In this document: positions 10,770 to 21,512 of the stretch, in pieces
How the letters are laid out: every line of letters begins with the position of its first letter
How positions within the stretch are numbered: position 1 is the first letter of the stretch
Source: Oryzias latipes
Lineage: Eukaryota; Chordata; Actinopteri; Beloniformes; Adrianichthyidae
Assembly: GCF_002234675.1 (NCBI RefSeq)
Contig: NC_019862.2
Location: 24,982,160-25,046,159, forward strand
Reading direction: 5' to 3'
Length of the DNA: 64,000 nucleotides
The notes under the pieces: model-generated
Database searches by the model: none
Told to the model about the DNA's origin: nothing
What the model saw: only the letters and a program-made list of their open reading frames with translations
Position numbers and translations under genes: made by a program

Positions 10770-12253
10770 TCCCAACAGCCTTTAGCCCCTCATGCCATAC
10801 GAAAGCAATTATCATTTAAGGCTCACATATCTCAGGCATGTAGAACTGCCTTTTTTCACCTGCGGAATATTGCTAAGATCAGAAATATACTTTCTAAGAG
10901 TGATGCTGAAAAACTCATCCATGCATTTGTTACGTCGAGGCTGGATTACTGTAACTCCTTGTTAGCAGCATGTCCTAAGAGTTCCTTAAGAAGTCTCCAG
11001 CTTGTTCAGAACGCAGCAGCTAGATTGTTAGCAGGAACTAGCAGAAGAGATCACATCACTCCTGTGTTAGTTTCGCTCCATTGGCTCCCAGTTGATTCTA
11101 GAATTAAGTTCAAGATCCTCCTGTTAACCTATAAGGCCTTACATGGAATGGCCCCGTCCTATATTAAGGACCTCATAGTCCCTTACCAACCAATCAGAAC
11201 ACTTCGCTCGCAAAATGCAGGACTGCTTGTGGTTCCTAGAATTAGTAAAAGTACGGTTGGAGGTAGAGCGTTTAGCCACCAAGCCCCTGTCTTATGTAAT
11301 AAACTCCCAGCTCATATAAGAGAGGCCGACTCAGTTTCTACATTCAAAGCTAGACTGAAAACATTCCTCTTTGGACAGGCTTATTGTCAGACTAGTTAGT
11401 ATTCAGAGATTATTTAACTTAATGTTAGTTTGTTTAAATTAAACTTAATAATAACTATTTCTTTTAAAAGGCTGCTAGAAGTTGAAGCTGGGGTAACTAT
11501 GGTACACTGGGGTTCTGTCCTCTTTCCTTTTTTACTTCTACCCTTCCTCTCCTCTATTCTTGATCATAATTTATCATTTAGTTCTCCATGCCTCTGTTTG
11601 GTGCAGTGCGATTCATGTATTGTCCCTCTTTTCCTCTCCCCTCCTGGGGAGTGGGAGTGCTTCCAGACTCCAGTTGGCTCATCCGTGCTCCAGTTCCTGA
11701 CCGTTTACCTCGCCTTTGCTCCTGCTCCTACACCTGGCTGTGGATCCTGCCTCTGGCTCATCTCTGGCTCGTCTCTGCTCTGTGCCTGACCGAGTACCTC
11801 GTCTCTGCTCCTGCTCCTACACCTGGCTGTGGTTCCTGTCCCGGCTCGACTCGCGCCTTTGACTGTCCCCACAACCACGGCTGGATGAAGCTCGTCTGCT
11901 GGACTTTTATATATGTAGTTGTAGATTTAGATAAGTTAATTCTTCTCTAAGAGTTCTGGTAAATCGCTTGTCCGTCCTGGGGGAGGATCCCTCCTTCATG
12001 TGGGCACCCCTGAGGTTTCTTCGTTTTTTCCGGAATCCGGTTTTTTTGGGAGTTTTTCCTTACCGCGAAGGGGGGTCTAAGGGCACGGATGCCAGTATAG
12101 CTTAGTCAGTTTGTTAGTTCATTTTAGTATTTTTCTATTGAACTCTTTGTATTCGTGATCCTTCTGATTTCATGTTTTACTTCGAAGCCCATCGAGACGA
12201 CTGTTGTTGTGATTTTGGGCTATACAAATAAAATTGAATTGAATTGAATTATC
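10770..12253 (+). mobile_element. 5'-truncated LINE (L2/Rex1-like) with 3' UTR
   Basis: The element contains the C-terminal part of a reverse transcriptase ORF (see next entry), then about 840 bases of 3' UTR. That UTR includes a (CTCCTGCTCCTACACCTGG) two-unit repeat near 11720-11830, GGGAGTTTTTCCTTACCGCG and the end GGGCTATACAAATAAA, followed by a (TTGAA)n tail at about 12233-12250. Such a 3' end is familiar from many teleost L2-group LINEs. Everything upstream of the last ~200 codons is missing. Confidence 0.88.
10785..11399 (+). pseudogene. LINE reverse-transcriptase C-terminal fragment
   Basis: One open frame of about 205 codons ends at TAG 11397-11399. It has no ATG at a credible start because the element is 5'-truncated. 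Diagnostic stretches are HAFVTSRLDYCNSLL (about 10926-10970), LQLVQNAAARLLAGT, PVLVSLHWLPVDSRIKFKIL, LTYKALHGMAPSYIKDL and the end SVSTFKARLKTFLF. These are typical of the thumb/C-terminal region of L2- and Rex1-group LINE reverse transcriptases. No endonuclease or catalytic palm (YADD-type) motif is present, so it cannot function alone. The frame is intact, which suggests a fairly recent insertion. Confidence 0.85.
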
Positions 12254-12559
12254 ATTTCCTTCCAAGATGATTATGACCAGAAAACAAAAGAAGTCGTTCA
12301 AATCAGTTTTTTTTTAAAAAAAGAGAATAACAGAACAACAGGTTGGCCCAAATTGTCTGTCCTCCTTCAATCTGAATTTACCGCTAATGTCTGTTGATGC
12401 TCTCCTCTTTTTTTCCACATTTGAATCACCAAAGTAAATATAGTTTATTTTCTCAATTTTATCTGTAGAAGTTTTTGCATCAAATTCTGCAAAAGCTACA
12501 TTCTAGTCAGCATATTCCATTGAATTAAACTCAGGGATTTTAAATGAATAGATCTGGGG
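12254..12559. other. No gene seen
   Basis: A short AT-rich interval between two retroelements. Confidence 0.6.
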
Positions 12560-12842
12560 AGTGGGCTGCACCATGGTTGGCCCACAGCAAAAGCCCTTGT
12601 GGTGTGGAGTTTGCATGTGTGGGCTTTCTCCGGGTACTCCTGCTTCCACCTACAGTCTAAAACATGTGTCATAGGTTTATTGGTAACTCTAAATGTGTGC
12701 AATGTGTGTGTGTTTGTGGAACAGACCTGCAACTTGTCTTAGGTGTACCCAACAGTATGTGGGATGGCTCCACCAACCCACAACCATGAAAGGGATTAAG
12801 CAGGTGGATGGATGGATGGATGGATGGATGGATGGATGGAAA
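12560..12842 (+). mobile_element. SINE with (TGGA)n tail
   Basis: GGTGTGGAGTTTGCATGTGTGG, CTTTCTCCGGGTACTCCTGC, TTGGTAACTCTAAATG and TGGGATGGCTCCACCAACCC occur in the order of the widespread teleost SINE-like repeat. It ends in a (TGGA)n array at about 12807-12840. Related copies lie at 19606, 23337 and 5932. Confidence 0.75.
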
Positions 12843-14319
12843 AATAATTTAAATTTCTGCTTCTATATGTTTATATTTCACAAACGAAATTAGTTTGTGC
12901 AAAAAGATCCTGCTGTTGAAGGAAAGTAGGATAAGTAACAAAAATACACAAAGAAAGAAGTGCAATTTAATGCTGCATTAAAGTAGCCCTAACCAAAAGT
13001 TAAGTCCGTTAAGGTTAATCTGTGTGACTGTGGATTATTCCACAGACGTGATTATTGGTTAAAATGAAGACCTCTCGTCTGACTGCTCCCTTCATTATCT
13101 TGCAATCTACTGAATGGGTCCACGTCATTGTTATTTTCACTCTTTCTTGTGTGTATAGCATATTAAAGTGATTGAAGTGGTAGAGAATTGGCACAAATAA
13201 ACTGAGTTGAGCTGAACTAAATTCATTTAGGCAGTCAGGTGTGGTGGAAGATTTGCTCATCATCTCCCTTGCAGCATCTTCACTGCAGGTGTTTCTAAGC
13301 TTGTCTTGACGAAGATTTTTTTGTTTGCGTTTTTTTTATTGATATTTTTGGCTCTGTTGGTTGAAGCAAAGCTTTGATGCCTGACTTGAGCGGGGAGGGA
13401 AAAAATGAGATCCTTGAGTCCTGGAGATAGTAATGTTTATGTTACGTGTGCAGCTGTTAATCCCAGGATCAGTTTCCAGAGCCTCTCTTTCATGATGCCT
13501 TCACTGTGGCCTCATTCTGTCACACAGGATCATGTTGGAGTAAAAACACTCATCTGTAAAGAGCTGCACAGCAGATATCACAGCCGCATCATGATCCCAA
13601 CCAAGATTGGATTTAGGGTATATGTGACCCCCACATAGGACTGAATTGTTCAGTCCTGGTTTCCTGTTTCGTCAACTTTACTCAGCATTAGACACGAGCT
13701 AATGTCTAGTTTCATGCTGCATACAGGCGAATCTCTTTTCTGCTGCAAAAAATTGAAAAGACAGTTTATTTACTCTGCAGTGTAAGATTTTCCGTTGCCT
13801 GTGAAGATCTACACAGAATAAATTACTGTGGGTGTCTGCGTCTCTCTTCAGCTGATAAAAGCAAGGCACAGAGCAGAGAAAGCCGTTTAAAAAAATCACA
13901 CCTGAATTGATGTTGTTGAGTTCATCCAAACTGAAGGAAATCCAGGACCACAGCACCTGCTGCTGGTCTGGTGTGAACACCAACCAGAGTCGCATGCTGG
14001 TTTCCTCTGTTATGCAGGTCAACTGGTTCATGGTGACAAAGGATTTCTCAAATCACTCCTGAATGGATCAGGGGCCTTCATTTTATGTCTGGGGAAAAAT
14101 GGCAAAGCAGTCATACCTTATTATCCATTTCAAGTGTTGAGGCACTGGTGTTAAGTATTGATGTTTAACGATTCAAATCATGAATGAAAATATTTCAGTG
14201 GTAAAAGATGTCTACATCTTGGCTCAAACAAAAAAAGAAAACTGATTTTACTGGCAGACAAATGGCAGCTTTGAAATCAGGCATTAATGACCAAAGTCTG
14301 GAGCCAGTTCAACATTTGT
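12843..14319. other. No gene seen
   Basis: Unrecognised AT-rich sequence. The 110-codon minus-strand frame at 13699-14031 has no recognisable domain. Confidence 0.5.
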
Positions 14320-15265
14320 ACCTCTGATGTTAGGCTACGATCACAAATACAACCGCCATCGTGCGATGGGGAGGCATCGGCAGAATCTTCAAGATTAGCT
14401 GCCACCGTCCGATGTTTTGAAAAGTTGTTGTCGTGGTCATGAATGTAAATGGTGGCCGTCAGTCAGGCAAGGATGATGTCATTAAGATAGTTGGCGGCCA
14501 CAAGGCTGTGGTAGCCAGATCGCAGGCTGGCAGCGGTTATGATTGGATGATGTGGAAATGTCTACAGACGGTGGCTGTCTAGTGCCACCAGCAGCCCGGG
14601 GGGTGTGAACTGTTGATGTACTGTCTTAGCAACACTGAGCTGCAATCGTGGCCTCACCCAACAACTTCTTTTTCTTCGGCCTTCTTGTCTATGAGTAGTG
14701 GAGTAAGCACATTGTTCTGTCTTCTGCGTATTCTTCTCAGCACTACCCGCAATTCATCAAGACGCAGATCTCTGAGTCCCTGTGGTGCTATCAACACCAT
14801 GATGAGTTTTGTGCAGCTTCAGTGCCGTCTCCCCGTTTGGACCCACGGTGGGTGGAATCAACAGATTGTCGCCCAGGCATTGCCCATGTCAACAACACCT
14901 TATGGAGTGCCCGCCTACTGTACGGTTTCTAACAATCAGATGGTGGCAGTGGAACGGTAGCACGAGGGCAGGTGGGTGGCTGGAGGGGAGCAGTCTGAAA
15001 TCGGCCGATCATCAGGCGATTTTGCGAGACCTTGGAGACCCTCCTGTCAGTCAGTTATTGCGCTCCTGCCCTCTTCTTGCCACCCGCCTGTCACTGGACT
15101 GTCACCGTACAACCTCAAAATGTGCCCAGGCGGCCACTAACCGATGTCATAAAATCGTCCTGTAGTCACAGACTTTTTCTTAAAGCCTTGGTGGCCGTCG
15201 CACAGCGTGTAAAAATGCCAAAGCTGCCTTCCGTTTACAAACACCGCCGCACGGCCAACAGCTGA
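14320..15265. other. GC-rich unclassified block, possible transposon
   Basis: GC content rises sharply over about 950 bases, with many TGGCGGCC, GGTGGCCG and GCCACC words. The left border contains GGCTACGATCACAAATAC, which recalls transposon ends with GCTACGTTCACAC, but I see no matching right terminus. Open frames at 14613-14960 and 14809-15165 overlap in different phases and have no known motif. It could be a decayed DNA transposon or a captured exon. Confidence 0.35.
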
Positions 15266-16594
15266 ATTTGCTAAAAAGCTTTATTTAGGTCACCATGGGT
15301 TGGCCTTTTGGTATATGTGACTATAGTATTACTCAAGGAACTCATCAGCTGTCAATAAACCACCAATATTGGGAATCAGGTGTGATGTCATGCACTGAGG
15401 TACGAAAGAACTTGGCGTTTGTGAGGGAAATTGCAAGTGAACATCACCTGAATCCAGCTTGCCGTCTTCACCCGCCCACTTACACTGATTATATTATTTC
15501 CATGGTTACCAACATATAAAAAAAAAACTCCTTTCATAACGAATAGTTCCGAGGCTACTTGATTGGTCCCTAACTCAATATCCTGGTATGTGCACAAAAG
15601 TCTCCCTCCTCCAGAGTTTTGCTTTTTTTCTGTTTTTAGTATTTTTCTGCTCATTTTTCATAAATAGAGATGTTTGCATAACATTTGCTGCACACTTTTG
15701 GATCTATGATGTTTTTTCCTCTGAGTGGAAGAGGTGCCCTTTCTCTTCATCGTCCCTCTCCATGCAAGGGAAAGACTATTTAATGTTCAGATGACCAATT
15801 AATTTAAACCAAAAAAAGGTGAACAACGCCTGTCCCTAAAAGTTTGTAATGCGTCTGAGTCTGTGACCGTGAGCAGCTTTAGAGTAAGCTCTGTCACTGC
15901 AACCGCTCTGTACTGTCTCAGCAACCCCCCTGTATGCTTCTCCGCCTCTCCTGCTGTGAATGTTTCAAACGCATGCACGCTCAGCTCTGGGCTGCCTTCC
16001 TGCAGATTCATCATTAATTCATGTTGTTTCTTCATGTTCCTCCTCTTTCTTTCTGTCCTCAGTGTTCCTGCCACTTTAACGGCCCACTGGCTTCTCTCCA
16101 TCTGCTCTTCATGGGATCTGTTTCTTCTCGTCCCACTCAAAATAGACAATGTTTTTTTTTTTTTTTTCCATGAGCAAAGGAAGCAGTTTGATTGTTTCTA
16201 CTTTTCCTTTAGAAAATCCTTGATATAACAGTTTTTGTTCAACAACTCCATGTGAAGTCTGTGCAGCAGGAAAATATGTTTCCATAAGATGAGAAAAGCG
16301 AAGAAGGTGAGGAGAACACCCTGTTCTTCCAAAAACTACCCCCAGCAGTATAAACCTATGGCAACCAAACTAGCAGCATGGCCGAGGATAACTCAGGTTA
16401 ACCTTAACTATCAGCTCTATCAGAAGGAAAGGTTGGAGTCTTGAAGACAGAGATGGAATCTGACTGCTGAATTGAAGAGGGAAGATGAAGTTCCACAAGT
16501 GAAGAGCCTGGCAGCTGAAGGCCCTGTTTCCATTCTAGGTCTGGAAGTTCTGGGACCGGTGTGGGAAAACTTTTTGACTTGTGAGTCACAAATA
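15266..16594. other. No gene seen
   Basis: Mixed sequence with T runs near 16150-16165. Overlapping frames at 15799-16228 on opposite strands are mutual shadows with no domain. Confidence 0.5.
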
Positions 16595-17013
16595 CCTCTT
16601 TTGCACTGAACAGTAGGGTTCGGTCCAGTCCAGTTGGGTATTTTGACCATTTCCATTGTAAAATGGACCAATTAAGCCGGACCGAACTGTACCATTTTTG
16701 GGTCCCCATTGGTTATAGGTCCACAGAAAAATGGAACGGACCGGTCAAGGTGGAGCTACTGTTGAAACCCATCAATTGGCTGAAGGTCAATACAACAAAA
16801 GAAAGGGTAAAGAAAGCGACTGTATTCCTCTTCGCAATCTTTTCTCATATAATGTTAAATTACTTGAATATATGAAGAACCAAAGGCCAAGCAGAAAAAA
16901 AATGAGCTGCTGGATGTGCTGTGACGGTCCAACTTTTAGTGAAAACACTCACCTGAATTGCCTGGACCATTCTAACCCGGACCGGACCAGACTGTACCAC
17001 TCAGTAAAACTAG
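16595..17013. mobile_element. Non-autonomous DNA transposon with CGGTCC-rich ends
   Basis: The left end (CTCTTTTGCACTGAACAGT, then GGTTCGGTCCAGTCC) and the right end (GGACCGGACCAGACTG, then CTCAGTAAAACTAG) are imperfect inverted repeats rich in CCGGACC/GGTCCGG. The 420-bp interior shows no coding sequence. Superfamily not assigned. Confidence 0.55.
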
Positions 17014-17936
17014 GCTAAAGGGTTCTAAAATTTGTTGGAAGGGCCGGACCAGGAGCAGACGCGTGGAGTGTTTTGGTAATACACCTCAGAAGAGAAAGAA
17101 ATAATCTGGACAAAAACATGCTTTCATTTAAATGTAAATTTAATATACAAACAGAACATTTTGGAATTGTCACTTTTGTTCTCATTTTAGTTGCCTATTG
17201 CACCAATAAGTAATAGTCCATCAAGGAAAAATACAAACTTAGAAAAACGCTGCATTTATACAGTGTTGGAATGATCGGAGAAATGACTGTCGATCTTGGA
17301 AAACACACACAAACATCAGAAAAACAACAGAATCTTCCAACATCACATCAATGCAGACTTTCTTTCTGCACCGAAACAGAGGTCAACGCACCATCTATGT
17401 GTAGTCACCAGAATTACAGGGAAAATAAATGACATCATAATTACCATTTAAGTAAGCTCTGTGGTCAAATTAAACACGCAATAATAAAAAAGAAATCCTA
17501 TTTCACTCTACAGAAGGTATTTGCAACTATTCCCACCAGTCATCACACAGCAAAAAGTTACAATTCACAAGGTTACATTGCACACCTTTGTTTTGTTCTC
17601 ATGGGTGACAGGTGCAGCGCCACACAGAAGCCCGAAAACAGGAATCGTGTTCTGAGGAAAAGGTCTGGTCTGCAGGCTGCCTCTTTCCACGCGTCTATAA
17701 ATAACTGCGCTGATCATGCAGCACAGTCTCTTTCATCCTGCCTGCAGCACACACATCTACACGCTTTTCATGCTTCCACTCCTGTCTCAGCACAACCTTC
17801 ACACTTCTTTTCTCTCACTCCTCACCCTTTTCTTCCCTGAAACTTCTCACTTTTCATTCCTCTAATACTTGCTCCATTCTCCATGTTACTGGCCCCATTT
17901 CTTGACTGCTCTCCACACTTTCTTTCACACCACTCT
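17014..17936. other. No gene seen
   Basis: AT-rich to about 17580, then C/T-rich. No exon or repeat recognised. Confidence 0.55.
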
Positions 17937-18494
17937 GAAGCTCCATTCACACCGGGCATGTGACCCTTGGTCAAGAGCGCGCTAAACACAAATTCTTGAA
18001 TGCATGTTTAGCCCATAGTGTGAACACTATGGACAGTTGGTACTCGATACTGGCACGTGTCCACCACCTACAGTTAGAAGAGGTTTGGTGTGAAATGTTG
18101 AAGCGATGCAAATCTTGCTCCAGGCTTTTTCTTTCACAGCTATATTCCGATATATGAAAGACTTGGTGTCATAGAATTCTGGTCGGGTACAACCCACAAC
18201 AATTCATTTCTCCTCCATGATCAATGTTCAAACGGTCGGTACTTCTGTGAAGTTCCAGGGATGTCATCCATTAGTCACCACCAAATCTTAGTGCCTGATT
18301 GGTCAAAGATCGACGTGATTCAACTCGTGGTCTGTACCCAGAGCCTGAAAACAGCCGTAACTGTAAACTTGAGTAACTGCATGTAAACAAAGGTGTTTAG
18401 AATGCTGAAGCCTGATACACATAGTTAAAATAGACTTTTCATTGGAACTGGCTATTTTGACATGCCTCACTGAGGGCAGGGTGAACGTAGCTTC
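17937..18494. mobile_element. MITE, AGCTACGTTCACAC family (copy B, near full length)
   Basis: Ends GAAGCTCCATTCACACCGGG and GGGTGAACGTAGCTTC form an inverted repeat. The interior holds GGCTTTTTCTTTCACAGC, ATGAAAGACTTGGTGTCATA, TTTCTCCTCCATGATCAATG and CCTGATTGGTCAAAG, all shared with copies C, D, E and F. At 558 bp it is one of the two most complete copies. No coding frame. Confidence 0.85.
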
Positions 18495-19605
18495 AAAGTC
18501 GTCTTCTCCAATTTATTTGTTCCCTTCCCCTTTTCTTTACATTTGTGTATCTCATTAAATAATAAACGTGTAAAAATCTTACAACACAAAGGCTTTCATT
18601 GCCCATTTAAATGTTTGTCTTTGTGGCAACAGCAAGAACTGCTTCCAGAGAGTTTGATTGTGTTACCACTTCCAATTTGTGCCCAATTTAAAAAAAAAAA
18701 AACATTCCAACCAAAATGACTCAAACGACAATTTTTTTAAATAATTTGCTTTTCTTTAGAGTTGTTTTCTGTGATAAAAACATGATTGGCCTTAAATGAC
18801 CCCAGTCAAACGCATAACCCCTCCTCGCCTGAAATCCTTTTTTGCTGTTTGACCTAACTGAACACGCAAGCCCTTTTTTTCTCTTTCCCTCCCCTTCTCC
18901 TTCTTCACCTCCCTTCCCTGACTGCAAATGTCCCCACCAGTTTTTTTTTCTTTCTTTTCTGTCAGCTACCTTACACACACACACACACACAAATTCACAC
19001 TCAACTGCACAAGCTGAACTTTTATCTTTTTATAGCCCTGTGTTGTGTCTTGTTAGGCGGGGGAGTTCAGTTTCCTCCAGTGAACAGTGAGCATCTCCTG
19101 CAGTCATATGTGCTTCTCGCTATATAACATGGGCTTTACCAAGCTGGGTCTGAAACATTCCACCTCTTTTTTTATATGTCTTTGAGCATTTTCTGTGAGC
19201 AAGTTTTGATGTGACGTGTTCATGTTCAAATCTACACAACTGATCCACAAGGGCTGGAAGTAAACAAACCCTCCTCCCTTTTCCAGAGTCTGACACACAA
19301 CAGCTCTGCACAAAGTAGGAAGGATGTAATATTCCTTTGAACTTACAAAAATAATATCCTGTTTTTTTAGGACAGGGAGTAAGATTGTTAACTTTTCTGA
19401 CAACATTTCATAAAGAATAAAATAAAAGCTACAGTTACTCCAGGTCAGTCCGAAAATAAAATAAAACAACACTTCTTTATTGATAGTTCTCATGAATGTG
19501 GGCATTGAACTGAACCACGGTAGTTTTCACACTAGACTCTCTGCTCCAGACCAACAAGATACACATTTCTGGCAATATTATGTACAAATTCAACAAATAT
19601 TTTGA
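18495..19605. other. No gene seen
   Basis: AT-rich, with a (CA)n microsatellite near 18973-18991. The 133-codon minus frame at 19104-19505 is Leu/Phe-rich and has no recognisable domain. Confidence 0.5.
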
Positions 19606-19944
19606 ATAAGGGATGCACAGCTGTGGGGTTAGCATTCATGGCTCAAAGCAAGAAAGCCGGAGAGCCCGAGTTCAAGTCTCAACTGAATCCCTTCTGTTGT
19701 GGAGTTTGCATGTTGTTCCCATGCATGCATGGGTTTTCTTCAAGCAATCCAGCTTCCTCCTACAATAGGTTAACTGGTGTGGTAAAGTCGGTGTGTATGG
19801 TTGCATTTCACTTTGTGGTCCTGCGAAGGACTAGCGAGTTGTCAGGTGTGCATCCCGCCTTCACCCAACTGGGATAGGCTCCAGTAACCCTATGATCAAA
19901 GGGACTTAACAAGTTTAGAAAACAGATGGATAGATGAATGGATG
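19606..19944 (+). mobile_element. SINE with (TGGA)n-like tail, near full length
   Basis: The order is GTGGGGTTAGCATTCATGGC, CAAAGCAAGAAAGCCGG, GAGTTCAAGTCTC (B-box-like), GGAGTTTGCATGTTGTTCCC, TTCCTCCTACAATAGG, CATCCCGCCTTCACCC and AACTGGGATAGGCTCCAGTAACC, ending in a decayed (TGGA)n run. It is the most complete copy of this family in the window. Confidence 0.75.
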
Positions 19945-19987
19945 GGTTCAGAAGATCATTGCTGTAATCTGGACTGTCGTCATTGTG

Positions 19988-20370
19988 CTGCAACGTTCAC
20001 ACCGGGCTCAGGAATGGGCGTTCGAGCGACCCATTTATGGAAAAGTTTATGTAAACGCACTTATATACACGTTTCGGGCTTCCATTCAAAACTCTTGAAG
20101 TCACGCTTTTTCAACCGTTTTCAGGTTCTACGTACAAAACGCACCACCATTGAACACGCCACATAAACTAAACCACTTGAACTCTGACCAATCAGGAACT
20201 GGGACTTGGTGGTGACAAATGGATGACGTCTCTGGCACTTCATGGAAGTGCCAACCGTTTGTAAAGTGATGGTGAAGGAGAAATTAATTGCTGCAGTTTG
20301 TGCCCGGCCGGAATTCTATGAAACCAAGTAATTCTTATATCGGAATAAAGCTGTGAAAGAAAAGAACCCA
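19988..20370. mobile_element. MITE, AGCTACGTTCACAC family (copy C, truncated), upstream of CHCHD4
   Basis: The left end CAACGTTCACACCGGGCT and TTATGTAAACGCAC, CCACTTGAACTCTGACCAATC, GGAATTCTATGAAACCAAGT and AAGCTGTGAAAGAAAAGAAC align in order with copy D at 40504. The match stops near 20370. The right half (GCACAGCTTTGACATGCC onward) and the right terminus are absent, both here and downstream of CHCHD4. It ends about 130 bases before the CHCHD4 start codon. Confidence 0.8.
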
Positions 20371-20501
20371 CATACAGTGTGCTTAAATGAGAGTTTGTCC
20401 TGCAACAGCAAGGATAGTTGTGAAGAGTAGAAATCCTTGATGAACTGTAAGTTATTGTAGTGAATTATAAAAAGGAGTCTGATCTGTTCCGGCTTGAAGA
20501 A

Positions 20502-20957
20502 ATGAGCTCGGTTAGACAGGAAGTAAAATACAAAATTATCTTTGTCACCAAAGAAGATCATGAAGCTCCCAGCAATGCTGAGCTTGTAGAAGAAGATCCC
20601 AATGACCCCTATGAGGAGCAGGGTATTATCCTTCCTGGTGGTGACATAAACTGGAACTGCCCCTGTCTGGGTGGGATGGCCAGCGGTCCCTGCGTGACAG
20701 AGTTCAAGGATGCCTTCTCCTGCTTCCACTACAGCAAGGAGGAAATCAAGGGTTCAGACTGCATGGAGCAGTTCACGGCTATGCAGCAGTGCCTGCAGCT
20801 CTACCCAGAGCTGTACCCTCAAGAAGATGAAACCTCACCCAAACAGAGCTCCAAAGACTCTGCTGCTGAAGGGCCTTCGGCCGCCAACTCGAACCCTGCT
20901 CCAGAGCAGGACTCTGATACCTCAAATCCCAACACAGAAAGCTCACCGGGGAGCTAA
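20502..20957 (+). CDS. chchd4: CHCHD4 / MIA40 oxidoreductase, intronless
   Basis: This encodes a 151-residue MIA40 homologue. In the mitochondrial intermembrane space, MIA40 oxidises incoming CX3C/CX9C proteins and passes electrons to ALR/GFER. The redox CPC motif is at residues 53-55 (NWNCPCLGG), and a twin CX9C helical pair sits at Cys64/Cys74 and Cys87/Cys97. The N-terminal [10 protein letters not shown] and DPNDPYEE blocks are intact. The C-terminal tail is acidic and Ser/Pro-rich. The ATG at 20502 is chosen because residues 1-11 align with the start of vertebrate CHCHD4. A GTG-started upstream extension has no homology. Residue 4, Cys in the human protein as I recall it, is Val here. The whole frame is one exon, whereas vertebrate CHCHD4 genes have introns as I recall, so this may be a retrogene. 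No poly(A) tail or target duplication was found. A (TG)n tract begins 13 bases after the stop. AATAAA lies at 21343-21348. Confidence 0.88.
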   Translation: MSSVRQEVKYKIIFVTKEDHEAPSNAELVEEDPNDPYEEQGIILPGGDINWNCPCLGGMASGPCVTEFKDAFSCFHYSKEEIKGSDCMEQFTAMQQCLQLYPELYPQEDETSPKQSSKDSAAEGPSAANSNPAPEQDSDTSNPNTESSPGS

Positions 20958-20967
20958 TAGAAGTCCA

Positions 20968-20969
<2 letters not shown>

Positions 20970-21001
<32 letters not shown>
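20970..21001. repeat. (TG)n microsatellite after the CHCHD4 stop
   Basis: About 15 uninterrupted TG units, starting 13 bases after the TAA. If the gene is transcribed, the tract lies in its 3' UTR. Confidence 0.95.
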
Positions 21002-21002
<1 letters not shown>

Positions 21003-21393
21003 CCACAAAGCTCAATATCCACCTTTCAGTTGCAGGTAATACTGTATGGATGAAATGTAAACCGGTTATTGTTTTATTTTTTTAAAGCTCCTGATGAGGT
21101 GTTTAGGTATGAACGATGTATAAATGAGCCAAACATGCTTGTATGCATAAAGGTGAAGAGACTCCCATTTTTATCTTGGACTGGCCACTCTTAAAACTGC
21201 AGAAAGATGATCCACACTCACTAAAGCTACACTGATATCCCACAGTGATACAATACACCCAACAATAATACAATTATCCCATAAGAATTCACACAAATTA
21301 ATTGATGAAGCCTGCCAACTGATTATTAATCTAATTGACGGAAATAAATCACTTATCTCACAATTGGAAAAAAGTACCATATGGATTTATGTA
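21002..21393. other. Possible CHCHD4 3' UTR; no other gene seen
   Basis: AT-rich sequence with AATAAA at 21343-21348. There is no A-rich stretch long enough to be a retrogene tail. Confidence 0.4.
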
Positions 21394-21512
21394 GAGTAGA
21401 TTTATTTGACTCTAACATAAAAACGGCCAAGTGCATCACAGCAGACAACACAATTAAACAGTAAAAAATAATCAAACCATCATTCCTGAATTTAGCAAAG
21501 ACATGTGACCAT
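21394..21512. repeat. Dispersed repeat shared with 57877-58019
   Basis: AAGTGCATCACAGCAGACAAC, TCATCATT and TTTAGCAAAGACATGTGAC reappear in order at 57877-58019 (AAGTGCATCACAGCGGACAAC and so on). Class unknown; no termini could be defined. Confidence 0.6.
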
